A DNA stretch of 64,000 bases from a virus, in the IMG/VR virus record IMGVR_UViG_3300031772_000020, positions 1 through 64,000 of that record. One strand, 5' to 3'. The notes under the pieces are model-generated. The model did no database searches. It had not been told where the DNA came from and saw nothing but the letters and a program-made list of their open reading frames with translations. The position numbers and the translations under genes were made by a program. This document shows positions 51,806 through 60,805 of the stretch, one piece after another. Every line of letters begins with the position of its first letter. The stretch's first letter is position 1.

Positions 51806-52569
51806 CGGTTACGCTGCCGCAGATAATTGACTGGACGGTCACCGAAGACGCGGAGGCATACGTCCAGTCTCATCGTATCCGGTTGTTGAGGACGCTGGAG
51901 TGCGTCCCGGAGGGAGGCCCCGGCAAGGCCCTGCTGGACATGGGCAGCTATCTCCAGATGGCTCCGGTTTGCAAGTTCATCGGCGGCTACCCGGACGTGT
52001 ATGCCTGCTACTTGGGGACAGGCACGCGGAACGCAAACATCATGTCCCGCGAGGGTAAAGAGTTCCAAAGCCGGATGGACTTCTTCGATGCCGAGAAGGA
52101 CACTTTTCCCTACCAAGATGCCCAGTTCGACTGCGTGCTCTGCTGCGAGGTCTTGTCCTACATGCAGTGCGACCCGATGTGGATGATGTATGAGATCAAC
52201 CGCACCATGAAGGTCGGCGGCACCCTGATCCTGTCCGTGCCCAACGCCTGCTCGATCAAGGCCGTCTGGAAAGTGCTGAACGGGTTCCACCCCGGATTTT
52301 TCAGCAACTACATCATCTCCAGCGAGCCGCGCCTGGCCAGGGAATACTCGCCCGGCGAGCTGAAAGACCTGGCTGAAGCCAGCGGCTACCAGGTGACAGA
52401 AGTCAAAGGCTGTAATTACGCGCTTGATTTCACCGAGACCGACCGCCACTTGATCGACCACCTGAGAGCCAATAGCTTCCCGGAGATCATCCGCGAGGAG
52501 TGCCTGATTACGGCTGCCCGGAAAATGACGGCACCGCAGTCTCGCTATCCAAAGTGGTTATACTACTAA
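51802..52569 (+). CDS. Class I SAM-dependent methyltransferase
   Basis: 255 residues. Motif I is weak: KALLDMGSYLQMAPVCKF replaces the usual GxGxG. The post-motifs are clearer: FDCVLCCEVLSYMQCD (motif II/III), MKVGGTLILSVPNACS (motif IV-like), and YSPGELKDLAEASGYQVTEV (late strand). Such methyltransferases in glycan clusters often cap sugars or lipids. It overlaps the preceding GT/GH130 gene by 4 bp and ends in a TAATG overlap with the next transferase, so the cluster is transcribed as a unit. Substrate unknown. Confidence 0.7.
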   Translation: MTVTLPQIIDWTVTEDAEAYVQSHRIRLLRTLECVPEGGPGKALLDMGSYLQMAPVCKFIGGYPDVYACYLGTGTRNANIMSREGKEFQSRMDFFDAEKDTFPYQDAQFDCVLCCEVLSYMQCDPMWMMYEINRTMKVGGTLILSVPNACSIKAVWKVLNGFHPGFFSNYIISSEPRLAREYSPGELKDLAEASGYQVTEVKGCNYALDFTETDRHLIDHLRANSFPEIIREECLITAARKMTAPQSRYPKWLYY

Positions 52570-53219
52570 TGAAGATAAAATTGGTCATGCTCTACGACGA
52601 GGGCCGGGCGATGCTGGGGGAAGTCAGCGCCCCGCTGGTCCAGGCGTATGCCAGCAAACACGGCTATGGATTTGTCTGCTACCGGTCGTTGTTCAATCCG
52701 CAGCAGCCTGCTTCCTGGAACAAGCTCATGGCCGTGTGCTCGCAGATGGACGACTGCGACTGGATTATGTGGCTCGACGCGGACATCGTGCTGATGCGCC
52801 AGGACATCAAGTTGGAGGAGATCGTCAATACCTTTTCGTGGAATAAGCCGTTGCTCATCTCCCTGGATAAGTGGGGCGTGTGTTTTGGCGCTTTCTTGGT
52901 CAAAAATTGCGCCTGGTCGAAGGCTCTTTTTGATCTGCTGCCTATGCTGGGGACGGTTGATCCGGTTGGTCCGTTTGGCACCCGTGACGCCTGGGAGCAA
53001 AACGCCATCAAGTGCCTGATGCAGTTCTTCCCGGATTTTCGGAGCAAAATTTCGTTCATCCCGGAGTGGCTGATCTGCAACCAAGACTCCGACTTTTGGC
53101 CGGACGCCTGGATGAAACATTATTGGGCTGCCGGAAAGGTTGCCGTCTTAGAAACAGTCCGCGAACGAATGCTGGCGTGCGTGCGCGATGGCTGGTCAAC
53201 GGAGGTGCATAAGCTATGA
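52569..53219 (+). CDS. GT34-type galactosyl/mannosyltransferase
   Basis: 216 residues from the ATG overlapping the methyltransferase stop. It reads KLVMLYDEGRAMLGEVSAPL, then SWNKLMAVCSQMDDCDWIMW followed by LDADIVLM, giving the DxD site typical of GMA12/MNN10 (GT34) transferases, which are mainly known from eukaryotes, fungi and some bacteria or viruses. The C-terminus has FIPEWLICNQDSDFW with acceptor-site aromatic residues. Function in the phage is sugar addition to an unknown acceptor. Confidence 0.7.
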   Translation: MKIKLVMLYDEGRAMLGEVSAPLVQAYASKHGYGFVCYRSLFNPQQPASWNKLMAVCSQMDDCDWIMWLDADIVLMRQDIKLEEIVNTFSWNKPLLISLDKWGVCFGAFLVKNCAWSKALFDLLPMLGTVDPVGPFGTRDAWEQNAIKCLMQFFPDFRSKISFIPEWLICNQDSDFWPDAWMKHYWAAGKVAVLETVRERMLACVRDGWSTEVHKL

Positions 53220-53974
53220 GAAATTGCCTTATCTTCGGTTCTGGCAGGTGCGGCACTTCCGCCCTCGCGGGGGCCTTGGCCAAGTCAGGAGTGTTCACGG
53301 GTCTGCACCCGGTCGGTGCGACCAGCCAGATGCCACAGGGCTACTGGGAAGACCACGGGGTATGCTGCTGGAACAACGATCTGCTGAAGCAGGTCTGCGA
53401 CTTCAAAGGCATTTTAGTCGCTCCCATCCCGTTGGAAGCCCGCGAGAAAATGCCGCTGGCAAGGTTCCCCGATCTGATGGCCGTGCGGCGCTACTTTTGG
53501 TTTCAGCCCTATGCTTTCAAAGACCCGCGCTTCTCTTTCACCTACCCGGCCTGGAAGCCTTTCTTCGTTCAGCCGCACGTCAACATCGTCCTGTTCCGCA
53601 AACCATCCGATTTCGTGGATAGTGCCCTGCGCTTGCGGGCGGATCATCCCGTGATCGCCCAGGAGAGGTCTGCCCTGGAGCAGATGTGGCTCAATACTTA
53701 TGAGCATGTGCTGGCCAACGACGACGGCACTTTTTGCTATATCGAGACCGACGAACTGATCGACGGCTCGATCCTGCCCTTCCTGGAGACACTGCTGAGT
53801 TACACGATCAAGCGGGACTTCATCCAGCCGAAAATGGCGCACATCACCAGGGGTAAAATGACCGCTAACGATCTGTGGCCGTGCTACCGTGAGCTGTTGG
53901 AGCGAACAAGCAAGAGGAGCGAACTTTTAGATTCTTCGGCTCAGGCAGCCGCCCCGTCAGCTCGGAATGGCTAA
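53216..53974 (+). CDS. Sulfotransferase family protein
   Basis: 252 residues. It has the 5'-phosphosulfate-binding loop CLIFGSGRCGTSALAGALAK at residues 4-23, the FKDPRFSFTYPAWKP segment that follows in this family, and the 3'-phosphate part VLFRKPSDFVDSALRLRA near residue 125. Such enzymes move sulfate from PAPS to sugars or proteins. PAPS must come from the host, since no PAPS-making gene is in view. It overlaps the GT34-type gene by 4 bp. A phage that sulfates a polymer is rare. Confidence 0.75.
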   Translation: MRNCLIFGSGRCGTSALAGALAKSGVFTGLHPVGATSQMPQGYWEDHGVCCWNNDLLKQVCDFKGILVAPIPLEAREKMPLARFPDLMAVRRYFWFQPYAFKDPRFSFTYPAWKPFFVQPHVNIVLFRKPSDFVDSALRLRADHPVIAQERSALEQMWLNTYEHVLANDDGTFCYIETDELIDGSILPFLETLLSYTIKRDFIQPKMAHITRGKMTANDLWPCYRELLERTSKRSELLDSSAQAAAPSARNG

Positions 53975-54148
53975 GACCCCCAAACAGGGAATTCTTACCG
54001 CTTCTTCGGGCTTCGGAGGTTCTTGGGGCATCCGCTGGATCAAGTTCAAGGCGAAGGCAGCTTTGGCCTGGCCGTCCTGCTGGATGGCCTGCTGCTGTTT
54101 GTTCGGCTCGAACTTTCTCGAAATGTCGATCATTTGGTTCAATTCCAT
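53957..54148 (-). CDS. Possible small protein between sulfotransferase and primase
   Basis: 63 residues on the minus strand in the 196 bp between the sulfotransferase and the primase start. The sequence MELNQMIDISRKFEPNKQQQ and AIQQDGQAKAAFALNLIQRM is plausible for a helical protein, whereas the plus strand here reads WPSCWMACCCLFGSNF, which looks like noise. It overlaps the sulfotransferase end by 18 bp, convergently. I cannot name it. Confidence 0.4.
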   Translation of the reverse strand: MELNQMIDISRKFEPNKQQQAIQQDGQAKAAFALNLIQRMPQEPPKPEEAVRIPCLGVLAIPS

Positions 54149-54170
54149 AAACTTCGTTCTTAACTACAGC

Positions 54171-55247
54171 ATGTCGCCGGATAAGATCAAACGCGAGATT
54201 GGCAATGCCTTCGAGGTCATCAAAAACCGTTCGACGGACGATGAAATCTACATCCTCTGTCCGGTTAGCGGGTGCGATGACAAAACAGGAAATCGGAGCA
54301 TCAATGTCAAGACCCTCTACACACATTGCTGGCGCTGCCACGACCCCCAGCCCCATCACGTCAAGTCCCTGTTCAAGTTAAAAGGCTTGGAATGGGCCGA
54401 CGATGAGGGCAGCGATGGCTTTGAAGGCTTTGGGCAGCAGCTTATGGAAGGCGACATGAGAAAGGCGGTTACGCCCGTCCAGGACATCGAACTGCCGACC
54501 GGGTTTGAGCTGCTGAGCAATAACCGCAAGAGCTGCTATTGGCGTTTCTGTCGGGACATGGCCGAACGCAAGCACTTGAGCATCGAAGACCTGGAGGAAG
54601 CCGGGGCTGGATTTACGCGCACGGGGCCATGGGAGCCGTTCTGCATTTTCCCGGTTTACGAAGGTATGCGATGCGTGTATTACCAGGGTCGCACCTACAA
54701 CGACGAAGGCTTTGAGAGCACCAAGCGGTTTCCCGGCAAAAAAGAGGTTCCCTACGGGCCAAGCTATTGGGTTTACAACCTAGACGCCCTGACTGACCTC
54801 CAGGTGAGCCGGGTGATCGTCGTGGAGTCGATCCTTAACGCGCTGTCGCTCCGGCACAAGTTGCGCGAGCTGGATGTGGCCCATATCGCACCGGTCTGCG
54901 TTTTTACCCATCGCCTCAGTCGCTCCCAGGTTGCCAAGTTCCAGCGATACCGCCACATCAAGGAGTTCTGCATCCTGTTCGACAGCGATTCCAGTGACCT
55001 GGCCGTCGAGACCGGGGCCAGGCTTGGGGCGCTCCTGCCGGTCACGGTTGCCCGGATGCCCCACAGCCGAAGTGCCGATGGCACCGCCCGGTTGACCAAT
55101 GACGCTAACGATGATGTAGAAGCGGCCCTATACGCCGTGACGGAACGACAAACGCCACTCCCGCAGGACGTAGCCATGATGCGCCTGGGTAAAGACTTCC
55201 CTGGCGCACGTGGCAGCCTGGCCCACGATCCAGGAGCAAAATTGTAA
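54171..55247 (+). CDS. DNA primase, Toprim-type
   Basis: 358 residues from the ATG at 54171; the frame is open 68 codons further upstream, but that part looks non-coding. The N-terminus has a zinc-binding pattern CPVSGCDD with CWRC near residue 52, the primase Zn-finger that picks the start site. The Toprim-type catalytic core follows: VVESILNALSLRHK (conserved Glu) near residue 216 and LFDSDSSD (Asp-x-Asp) near residue 269. No helicase domain is fused. Its TAA stop lies inside one copy of TTGTAAACAA. Confidence 0.75.
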   Translation: MSPDKIKREIGNAFEVIKNRSTDDEIYILCPVSGCDDKTGNRSINVKTLYTHCWRCHDPQPHHVKSLFKLKGLEWADDEGSDGFEGFGQQLMEGDMRKAVTPVQDIELPTGFELLSNNRKSCYWRFCRDMAERKHLSIEDLEEAGAGFTRTGPWEPFCIFPVYEGMRCVYYQGRTYNDEGFESTKRFPGKKEVPYGPSYWVYNLDALTDLQVSRVIVVESILNALSLRHKLRELDVAHIAPVCVFTHRLSRSQVAKFQRYRHIKEFCILFDSDSSDLAVETGARLGALLPVTVARMPHSRSADGTARLTNDANDDVEAALYAVTERQTPLPQDVAMMRLGKDFPGARGSLAHDPGAKL

Positions 55248-55311
55248 ACAAAAGTAACTGCGTTCTTTTTAGGTGGTCGGTGCGGGGACAAGCAGAAGGT
55301 GTGCGAAGCCT

Positions 55312-55896
55312 ATGAATATGAGAGTTATGGCGGGCAGAGTGGTGGTCAAGCAACACGCAACGAAGCTCAAGGGCGCGATCCAGCTTCCTCCCAATCGGGC
55401 GAAGCTCTACGAGATCGGCGAAGTGATCGCGGTCGGCGCGATGGAGGGTTATGGGCCGGATGGCAAACACAGCACCAAAGAGACTTACATCGCTGGCGAT
55501 CTTGTGCTGTTCCAGCTTCCATCGTCTTTAGTCGAGAGTCTCACCTTCGACATCAAGGGCGTGCTGAATTGCTTCCTCCACGTCGAGGACATCATCGCCA
55601 GGCTCACCAGGGACGTGATCGAGTTGGAATCGTTCAAGATCGTGGGGCGTTTTGTGCTCATCGAGCCGTCTGTTCGCCGCGAAAGCCTTATCGTTCTGCC
55701 GGATACCGCCGAGGATGCCAAGAGGGAAAACCTCCATTTCAGCGTGCGCCAGGTCGGTGCGGACGTTGGCTATCCATTTTACACCGGCCAGGAGGTTTTC
55801 CCGGATAAAGGCCGGGTCAACCCCATGACTATCGAGAATACTGAGCTGGCTTTCGTCGATCAGCAGTTCATCTACGGCGCACTGGCCACGGATTGA
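55312..55896 (+). CDS. GroES-like co-chaperonin with two tandem domains
   Basis: 194 residues. Residues 1-95 match the GroES family: VMAGRVVVKQHATKLKGAIQ, LYEIGEVIAVGAMEG (basic turn) and YIAGDLVLFQLPSS, ending in the VEDIIARL 'lid' strand. Residues 105-194 look like a second GroES-type barrel (FKIVGRFVLIEPSVRRESLI, YPFYTGQEVFPDKGRV, LAFVDQQFIYGAL). T4 gp31 has one such domain; tandem forms are known from chloroplast Cpn20-type proteins. Seven such units on a GroEL ring could not form with an odd 7 from a two-domain subunit without special geometry, so it may pair with the host ring in another way. Confidence 0.65.
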   Translation: MNMRVMAGRVVVKQHATKLKGAIQLPPNRAKLYEIGEVIAVGAMEGYGPDGKHSTKETYIAGDLVLFQLPSSLVESLTFDIKGVLNCFLHVEDIIARLTRDVIELESFKIVGRFVLIEPSVRRESLIVLPDTAEDAKRENLHFSVRQVGADVGYPFYTGQEVFPDKGRVNPMTIENTELAFVDQQFIYGALATD

Positions 55897-55943
55897 AAAG
55901 ATAGCGATGGCTGGGCCACGGCGTAAAGCGCGTAGTTAAGCCG

Positions 55944-58900
55944 ATGATAACGCTGATGTTTGCTGGCAAGCCGCTACCACCGATTCTGACTGCCAACGTA
56001 TCGGCGGCGCTGAGCATCCTGGTGGACGGCCAGGTTCCGTTGCAGTCCGTTTGGTCGGTCTGGGCGACGGTCGAAATTGCCTCTGGAACGACCCCGGTGA
56101 TTTCGTTCACGCCGGTTGATCCGGTCACCACTTTGATCGACGTGTTCGTCGTTAAAGGCGACGGTTCTGCTCAGCACCAAAGCTTTTTCGTTCAAGTTGT
56201 TAGCACTCCCATTGGCCCGATTACGACCTCCATCAATTGGAGCAAGATTCAATACCGCAAGAGCGACCCTATCGACGCTCAAATCGTCTTCAGCGACCCC
56301 AGGGGCCGGAACTACCAGTCGCTCACTTGGAACCTTTACCGGAACAGCATTTGGCAGGCATCAGGCACCACCGCCACGATCCACTACGAAAACGCCGATC
56401 ACGGTGTTTACCGGATCGTCTCCAAGGTCATTGACAACGATAACAACACTGTCACTGGCGACAGCTCAACGGTCGTGGTCGGCGACTACGAAATTCAGGC
56501 CAGCCTCCAGCCGCAGCCGGGCAAGACAATGCAATTCCTGGGCTATGCTTATACTGGCGAGCAGATCGGCGAGGCGAGCTTTTCATCCACCGTGGCTATG
56601 CCTATGACCGCAATGGCCGAGCAAATTTACCTGCTGCCAGGCACGACTTATTTCCAGGTCGAACTTGATCCAGAGACGGTGCGTGCGCCGGGCCAGGTCG
56701 TCGTCCGCACACCCACAGGCAACTGGTCTGTCCGAGGCGAAGCTCCGGGCACGATTGACCTGCCCTACGAGTTTCTGAGCAACACTTACTTCGTGCCCGC
56801 GCCCGCCGACCTCCGGCTCCAGATCACGACCGAAGGTTTCGCCACGTCGGTCGGCCCGCAATTGCCATTCCGCTTCCGCATCCGGGTGAAGTGCTTTTAT
56901 GATAAGACCCAGGTTTATGAGTTCAGGCTGTGCCCTGAATCCACGTCCGAGGGTGGAGCAGGCCAGCGTGCCCGGCGCTTCGCCGTCCTGTTCAGCAAGG
57001 TGAACCTGCTGACCGATACGGATACGCCCGAAGGCCGCATGGGCAGCTCGCCGACCGCTATCCAGACCTATGAAACTGACTTGCCCGAAACGCTGCCGGT
57101 CACCCTCAGCTTGGAAGGCAGGCCCGACATTTCGGAGCAGTCGCACCGGCTGTTCTACACCGATCAAAACTGGACGACTTCGTATGACCCGGCGACTGAA
57201 GGACTTCTGGAAGTCGATGCCCACTCGACCTATGCCATCGAGGAATCGCGTCCGTTCACAATTTCATTCATGATGCCCGCCTACCCCACGATCATCCAGC
57301 GTCCTCGCCGGGTTTGGGGCAAGGTCGCCATCTACTTGGCCAATGGCTATGTGAATGCGGGGACAGTCATCAGCGTGAACCTGCTCACCGCAGGCGGTTA
57401 CAGCACTCGTTCGGTCGCGGTGCCGGTTATGGCGGATGCTTTCAGCCCTGACCTCCAAACCTACCTCAAAATCGCAGAGGCAAATGTTGACATTTCCGAC
57501 GCTGAGTTCATTGACAACGGCATTGTTGGCATCGTCAACCTCGACGAGAGTGGGGCCGATCTCGTCTCCTGGCCGGTTGGAGTTACCCGGCCCGATCCAG
57601 CCGAGCTGCAAGGCACGGTTTACTCGATGGTTTCAGGTCCATTCGCCCGTTTTGACGGCGCGTGCTATCACAACGTCGGCCCGTTGGTCGCCATGATGGG
57701 CACTACGACGGCTAGCGCCAACGGCACCTACACCGTGGACGCTTCCGGCACCATCTACCCACTGGTCGCTGACATCATCGCCTGCTACGACCCAAAATGC
57801 GTGCCAGCGGGCCTGTTCTGCTACGGCGAATACAATGGGGCTACTAAGCTCCATGTCCTCCAGCCGCTCTATAATCCGGCTCCTTACGTGGCCCCCGCTG
57901 ACCAGGTAACGCGCTGTTACTGCAATCCGTGCATCACTTTGGAGTGGGTCGGCACTGATGGCATCCTGCCCGCCTATGATCCGTTTGTGGCCTACACGAA
58001 CGGGAGCTACTGCGGTGTGGCTTATGCCTTCCTGGCCTGCAACGGCACCAGCAATCCACTGGTCATTCCCTATCCCAGCACGACAATTCCTCCCGGCTAC
58101 GTGGCCTACAACGGCACCTGCTACGGCAACGCGGGCAGCCTAGCTTACACAACCGGCTACAGCCTGGTCGGGCGCGACGAAGTGGATGTGGTCTATGACT
58201 GCCAGGACTCCTTCTGCACCGGCTCCGCCACGGGCGGCATGGTTGTGCGCTACCGCGACCACGAGACCCAGCGCGACGTGGACGTTTACATGAACCACAT
58301 GGACACGGGAGTTCCGTTCCAAGGTGTCGTGCCGCAAACTTACGACGACGGCGCGGCTGGTTTGATCGAAGGCCACGCAACGGTTATCGTCAGCAAGAAT
58401 GTCGTCGAGCAGCCGGTTTTGGTGGTTCCTGGCAGTGGCACTCTGGAGTTCATCGTTTCGGTGAGCAGCAACGACAAGCAACTCATCCGCTATCGCGCCG
58501 GGGTTCCAACCCGATTCCCAATGCGCTTGGGCACGTTCGTCACGAAGATGGACGTGAGGGCAGGCGATCAGATCAACTTCAGGATGTATGCCAAGAGAGC
58601 GACTATTCACATCTCCTGGAAGCCCTGGGTGCCCCGGCCTCGCCTCTACGCGACCGGCACGCTTTATCCTACGGCCCCGACACCAATCCGCGCCGTAGGT
58701 TTCACCGGCCTGACGAATCGCAGTGAGTATGCCTTCTACGGAACGCTGCCCGCCGATGTGTCCATGACCGAGGTTAATCCCGACAGCATCCTGACAGTTA
58801 AAGCGAGCGGCGTGGAATACGCCCTGGTGCGAGCCAGAGGTATCACCGATTCAGTCCCGGCATTGCCGTTTCCCTGCGTTTGGTATGGCAGCAACACCCC

Positions 58901-60134
58901 GTTGGTCGGCCCGCTGGTCTTCAAGCTCTATTCCGGGCGCGAAGATGCCGGTGGAAACGGCGATCTCGATGTGTGGCTGGCCGAACAGGGAGAGTTGGCA
59001 CCCATCTTCGCGGCCAATTCCTACCAAAGTTTGGTGCGATACGGAGACCCGCTGCCAACTAACCGGGTGCCGGAGGTCGAACGCAACAGCCTTCGGGTGG
59101 TGGACTCGGCCTTCACCTATCGCTGGCCTTCCGCCTATATTGCAAACAACGGCAACCGTCTGGTCGTAGCCGCTCCGCCGATCCCGAATCGGCCCGTCGC
59201 ACTGGTCTATGCCGATCTTTACACCTGGGCTGGCACCGTGCCTGGCGGGGCCTACAACATTTTGCCCTGGAACATCGGCAGCCGGATGTCCGTCAACGAC
59301 CACATTTACGTGGATATGCTGGTGATGCCGGACGGCACGCGCATGTTCGTAGCTGTGGTCAATCTCATAAATTCCAGCACCTTCGTCACCAGCCCTGGCG
59401 GCTCGCGGGATACGGTTCGACAGACGACCCTTGACTTTGCTGCCAGCGTGGGCGCTGACCTGGCCTTCAATGGCAACTTCTTCCTGCCCTTCCCGTCTGC
59501 CAGCCCGAACGCGGCGGATGTTGGATTTGTGGCGTCGTCAGGCATCGTTTTCTCGCCCTTCGAGCCTCAGCCTATCGGTATTGGCTACGCCAATCAGAGC
59601 TACGCGATCCTGCCGTATGCCCCGGCGCTAAACATCGGCGTCAGCGGCATGGCCACGGTCGTCCACCGCGACGGAGCCTACGTGGACAACAAACACGTCC
59701 TGGAGGGCGTGGCCTTGTGGAATGGCGTTGCGGGCAGCGCCCAGGTCGTTACGAACGGCGTCAAAACCATTCCGATCTATGGATCAGGCACGAACCAGCT
59801 CACCGCCATGAGCGGCTACTCGAACAGCAACTCGTGGTATAACCTCAAGCGTGCCCGCACCGTTGTTGGCGTGAAGAGCGACAGAAGCACCCTGGTCGTC
59901 TGTGTGGCCGAAGGTGTGAGCGGATCGTTGGGAGGCAACGGCGGCATGGCCGTGGGTGACATCGTGGACATTTTGATGCGGAACTACGCCGTCTATAACG
60001 CGCTCAATCTCGATGGCGGCGGCAGCTCGTCATTGGTGGTCAAGATGAACGGCAACTACACTATGCTGAACACCAGCCTTGATGGGCCGCTGGGCCGTGC
60101 CGTGGGTTGCAACTTGGCCATCTCTATACCATAG
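55944..60134 (+). CDS. Giant tail fibre/spike with phosphodiester glycosidase domain
   Basis: 1396 residues, the longest protein here. The N-terminal 1000 residues are beta-rich repeats (Ig-like strands and Cys-rich parts, e.g. CYDPKCVPAGLFCYGEYNGA). Residues about 1085-1396 match the NAGPA/DUF2233 phosphodiester glycosidase family: LAFNGNFFLPF, SGIVFSPFEPQPIGIGYAN, RTVVGVKSDRSTLVVCVAEG, GGNGGMAVGDIVDILMRNYA and NLDGGGSSSLVV. This family cleaves phosphodiester-linked sugars in capsular, lipid or teichoic-acid-like polymers. As a large tail protein with an enzyme at its end it is most likely a surface depolymerase. Confidence 0.7.
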   Translation: MITLMFAGKPLPPILTANVSAALSILVDGQVPLQSVWSVWATVEIASGTTPVISFTPVDPVTTLIDVFVVKGDGSAQHQSFFVQVVSTPIGPITTSINWSKIQYRKSDPIDAQIVFSDPRGRNYQSLTWNLYRNSIWQASGTTATIHYENADHGVYRIVSKVIDNDNNTVTGDSSTVVVGDYEIQASLQPQPGKTMQFLGYAYTGEQIGEASFSSTVAMPMTAMAEQIYLLPGTTYFQVELDPETVRAPGQVVVRTPTGNWSVRGEAPGTIDLPYEFLSNTYFVPAPADLRLQITTEGFATSVGPQLPFRFRIRVKCFYDKTQVYEFRLCPESTSEGGAGQRARRFAVLFSKVNLLTDTDTPEGRMGSSPTAIQTYETDLPETLPVTLSLEGRPDISEQSHRLFYTDQNWTTSYDPATEGLLEVDAHSTYAIEESRPFTISFMMPAYPTIIQRPRRVWGKVAIYLANGYVNAGTVISVNLLTAGGYSTRSVAVPVMADAFSPDLQTYLKIAEANVDISDAEFIDNGIVGIVNLDESGADLVSWPVGVTRPDPAELQGTVYSMVSGPFARFDGACYHNVGPLVAMMGTTTASANGTYTVDASGTIYPLVADIIACYDPKCVPAGLFCYGEYNGATKLHVLQPLYNPAPYVAPADQVTRCYCNPCITLEWVGTDGILPAYDPFVAYTNGSYCGVAYAFLACNGTSNPLVIPYPSTTIPPGYVAYNGTCYGNAGSLAYTTGYSLVGRDEVDVVYDCQDSFCTGSATGGMVVRYRDHETQRDVDVYMNHMDTGVPFQGVVPQTYDDGAAGLIEGHATVIVSKNVVEQPVLVVPGSGTLEFIVSVSSNDKQLIRYRAGVPTRFPMRLGTFVTKMDVRAGDQINFRMYAKRATIHISWKPWVPRPRLYATGTLYPTAPTPIRAVGFTGLTNRSEYAFYGTLPADVSMTEVNPDSILTVKASGVEYALVRARGITDSVPALPFPCVWYGSNTPLVGPLVFKLYSGREDAGGNGDLDVWLAEQGELAPIFAANSYQSLVRYGDPLPTNRVPEVERNSLRVVDSAFTYRWPSAYIANNGNRLVVAAPPIPNRPVALVYADLYTWAGTVPGGAYNILPWNIGSRMSVNDHIYVDMLVMPDGTRMFVAVVNLINSSTFVTSPGGSRDTVRQTTLDFAASVGADLAFNGNFFLPFPSASPNAADVGFVASSGIVFSPFEPQPIGIGYANQSYAILPYAPALNIGVSGMATVVHRDGAYVDNKHVLEGVALWNGVAGSAQVVTNGVKTIPIYGSGTNQLTAMSGYSNSNSWYNLKRARTVVGVKSDRSTLVVCVAEGVSGSLGGNGGMAVGDIVDILMRNYAVYNALNLDGGGSSSLVVKMNGNYTMLNTSLDGPLGRAVGCNLAISIP

Positions 60135-60732
60135 GCGGCAGTTGCCGGGCGTCCTCCCGGCTCAGCCGGTCCAAGTCTTTCTCCAGATCGCGCCTCGCCA
60201 GCGCGGCCTGAATTTTAGCCATCAAGTGAGGGTCTTTGCTGATGAAGGTCCGTGCCACTGCCAGAATACCCATGAATGCCTCCCTGAGCACATCTGGGGA
60301 GTTCTGGCGGATCATTACATAGCACGGCGCAAAGGTGCCTCTGGGATACGAAGCGACGACCTGGATCACGTAATCGTTGCTATCCGTAGGGCAGGAAGCC
60401 ATTTCGACCCTGGCCGTAACATTCTGTGGGTCATACACGTAGCCTGGATAGCTGGTGACATAGACCAGGCGCGGTGCCTCCTTAACCATCATTTCCAGGA
60501 TGAACCGGTCCATCTCGATGCAGAAACCGGAGTGACCCACATCGGCTACGGTCTGGAAACCAACCTCGCGGAGCAGGGCGCTGGCGGCGCGAAGGGCCTT
60601 GAAATAGAGCGTGGCCCGTTGGTGCCGGGTCAGCGGCCCCGGCGGCTGGGCAGGCTCGCGGACAGCGTGAATCCTGGGGTCGTATTTGACGACGGCCCCG
60701 TCCTGGTTGGCGATGAAACCGATTTGCTTCAC
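60124..60732 (-). CDS. Unknown protein, 202 residues
   Basis: Start at GTG 60732, just after a terminator; the longer frame upstream reads as arginine/serine noise and lies over the next gene. The protein has strands MKQIGFIANQDGAVVKYDPR and YVTSYPGYVYDPQNVTARVE, and a basic C-terminal helix LEKDLDRLSREDARQLPP. Its last 11 bp overlap the end of the giant fibre gene, convergently. No family recognised. Since the terminator separates it from the gene upstream, it needs its own promoter or readthrough. Confidence 0.5.
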   Translation of the reverse strand: MKQIGFIANQDGAVVKYDPRIHAVREPAQPPGPLTRHQRATLYFKALRAASALLREVGFQTVADVGHSGFCIEMDRFILEMMVKEAPRLVYVTSYPGYVYDPQNVTARVEMASCPTDSNDYVIQVVASYPRGTFAPCYVMIRQNSPDVLREAFMGILAVARTFISKDPHLMAKIQAALARRDLEKDLDRLSREDARQLPPMV

Positions 60733-60743
60733 GCCAGGAAGAA

Positions 60744-60772
60744 CAAAAAGGCCGAGCCATTCGGCCCGGCCT
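60744..60772 (-). terminator. Rho-independent terminator on the minus strand
   Basis: On the minus strand AGGCCGGGCC, loop GAAT, GGCTCGGCCT, then TTTTTG: a ten-pair stem with one G-T pair and a five-T run. It directly follows the stop of the 60806-61348 gene and should end its transcript. It lies before the start of the downstream gene at 60732. Confidence 0.85.
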
Positions 60773-60805
60773 GCGACTGTATGACTGCCTTTGTCCGCGA
60801 AAAGC

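Noticed and set aside
53967-54170. N-terminal extension of the primase
   Set aside because: The 68 extra residues include WPSCWMACCCLFGSN and look non-coding; the Zn-finger domain starts shortly after the ATG at 54171.
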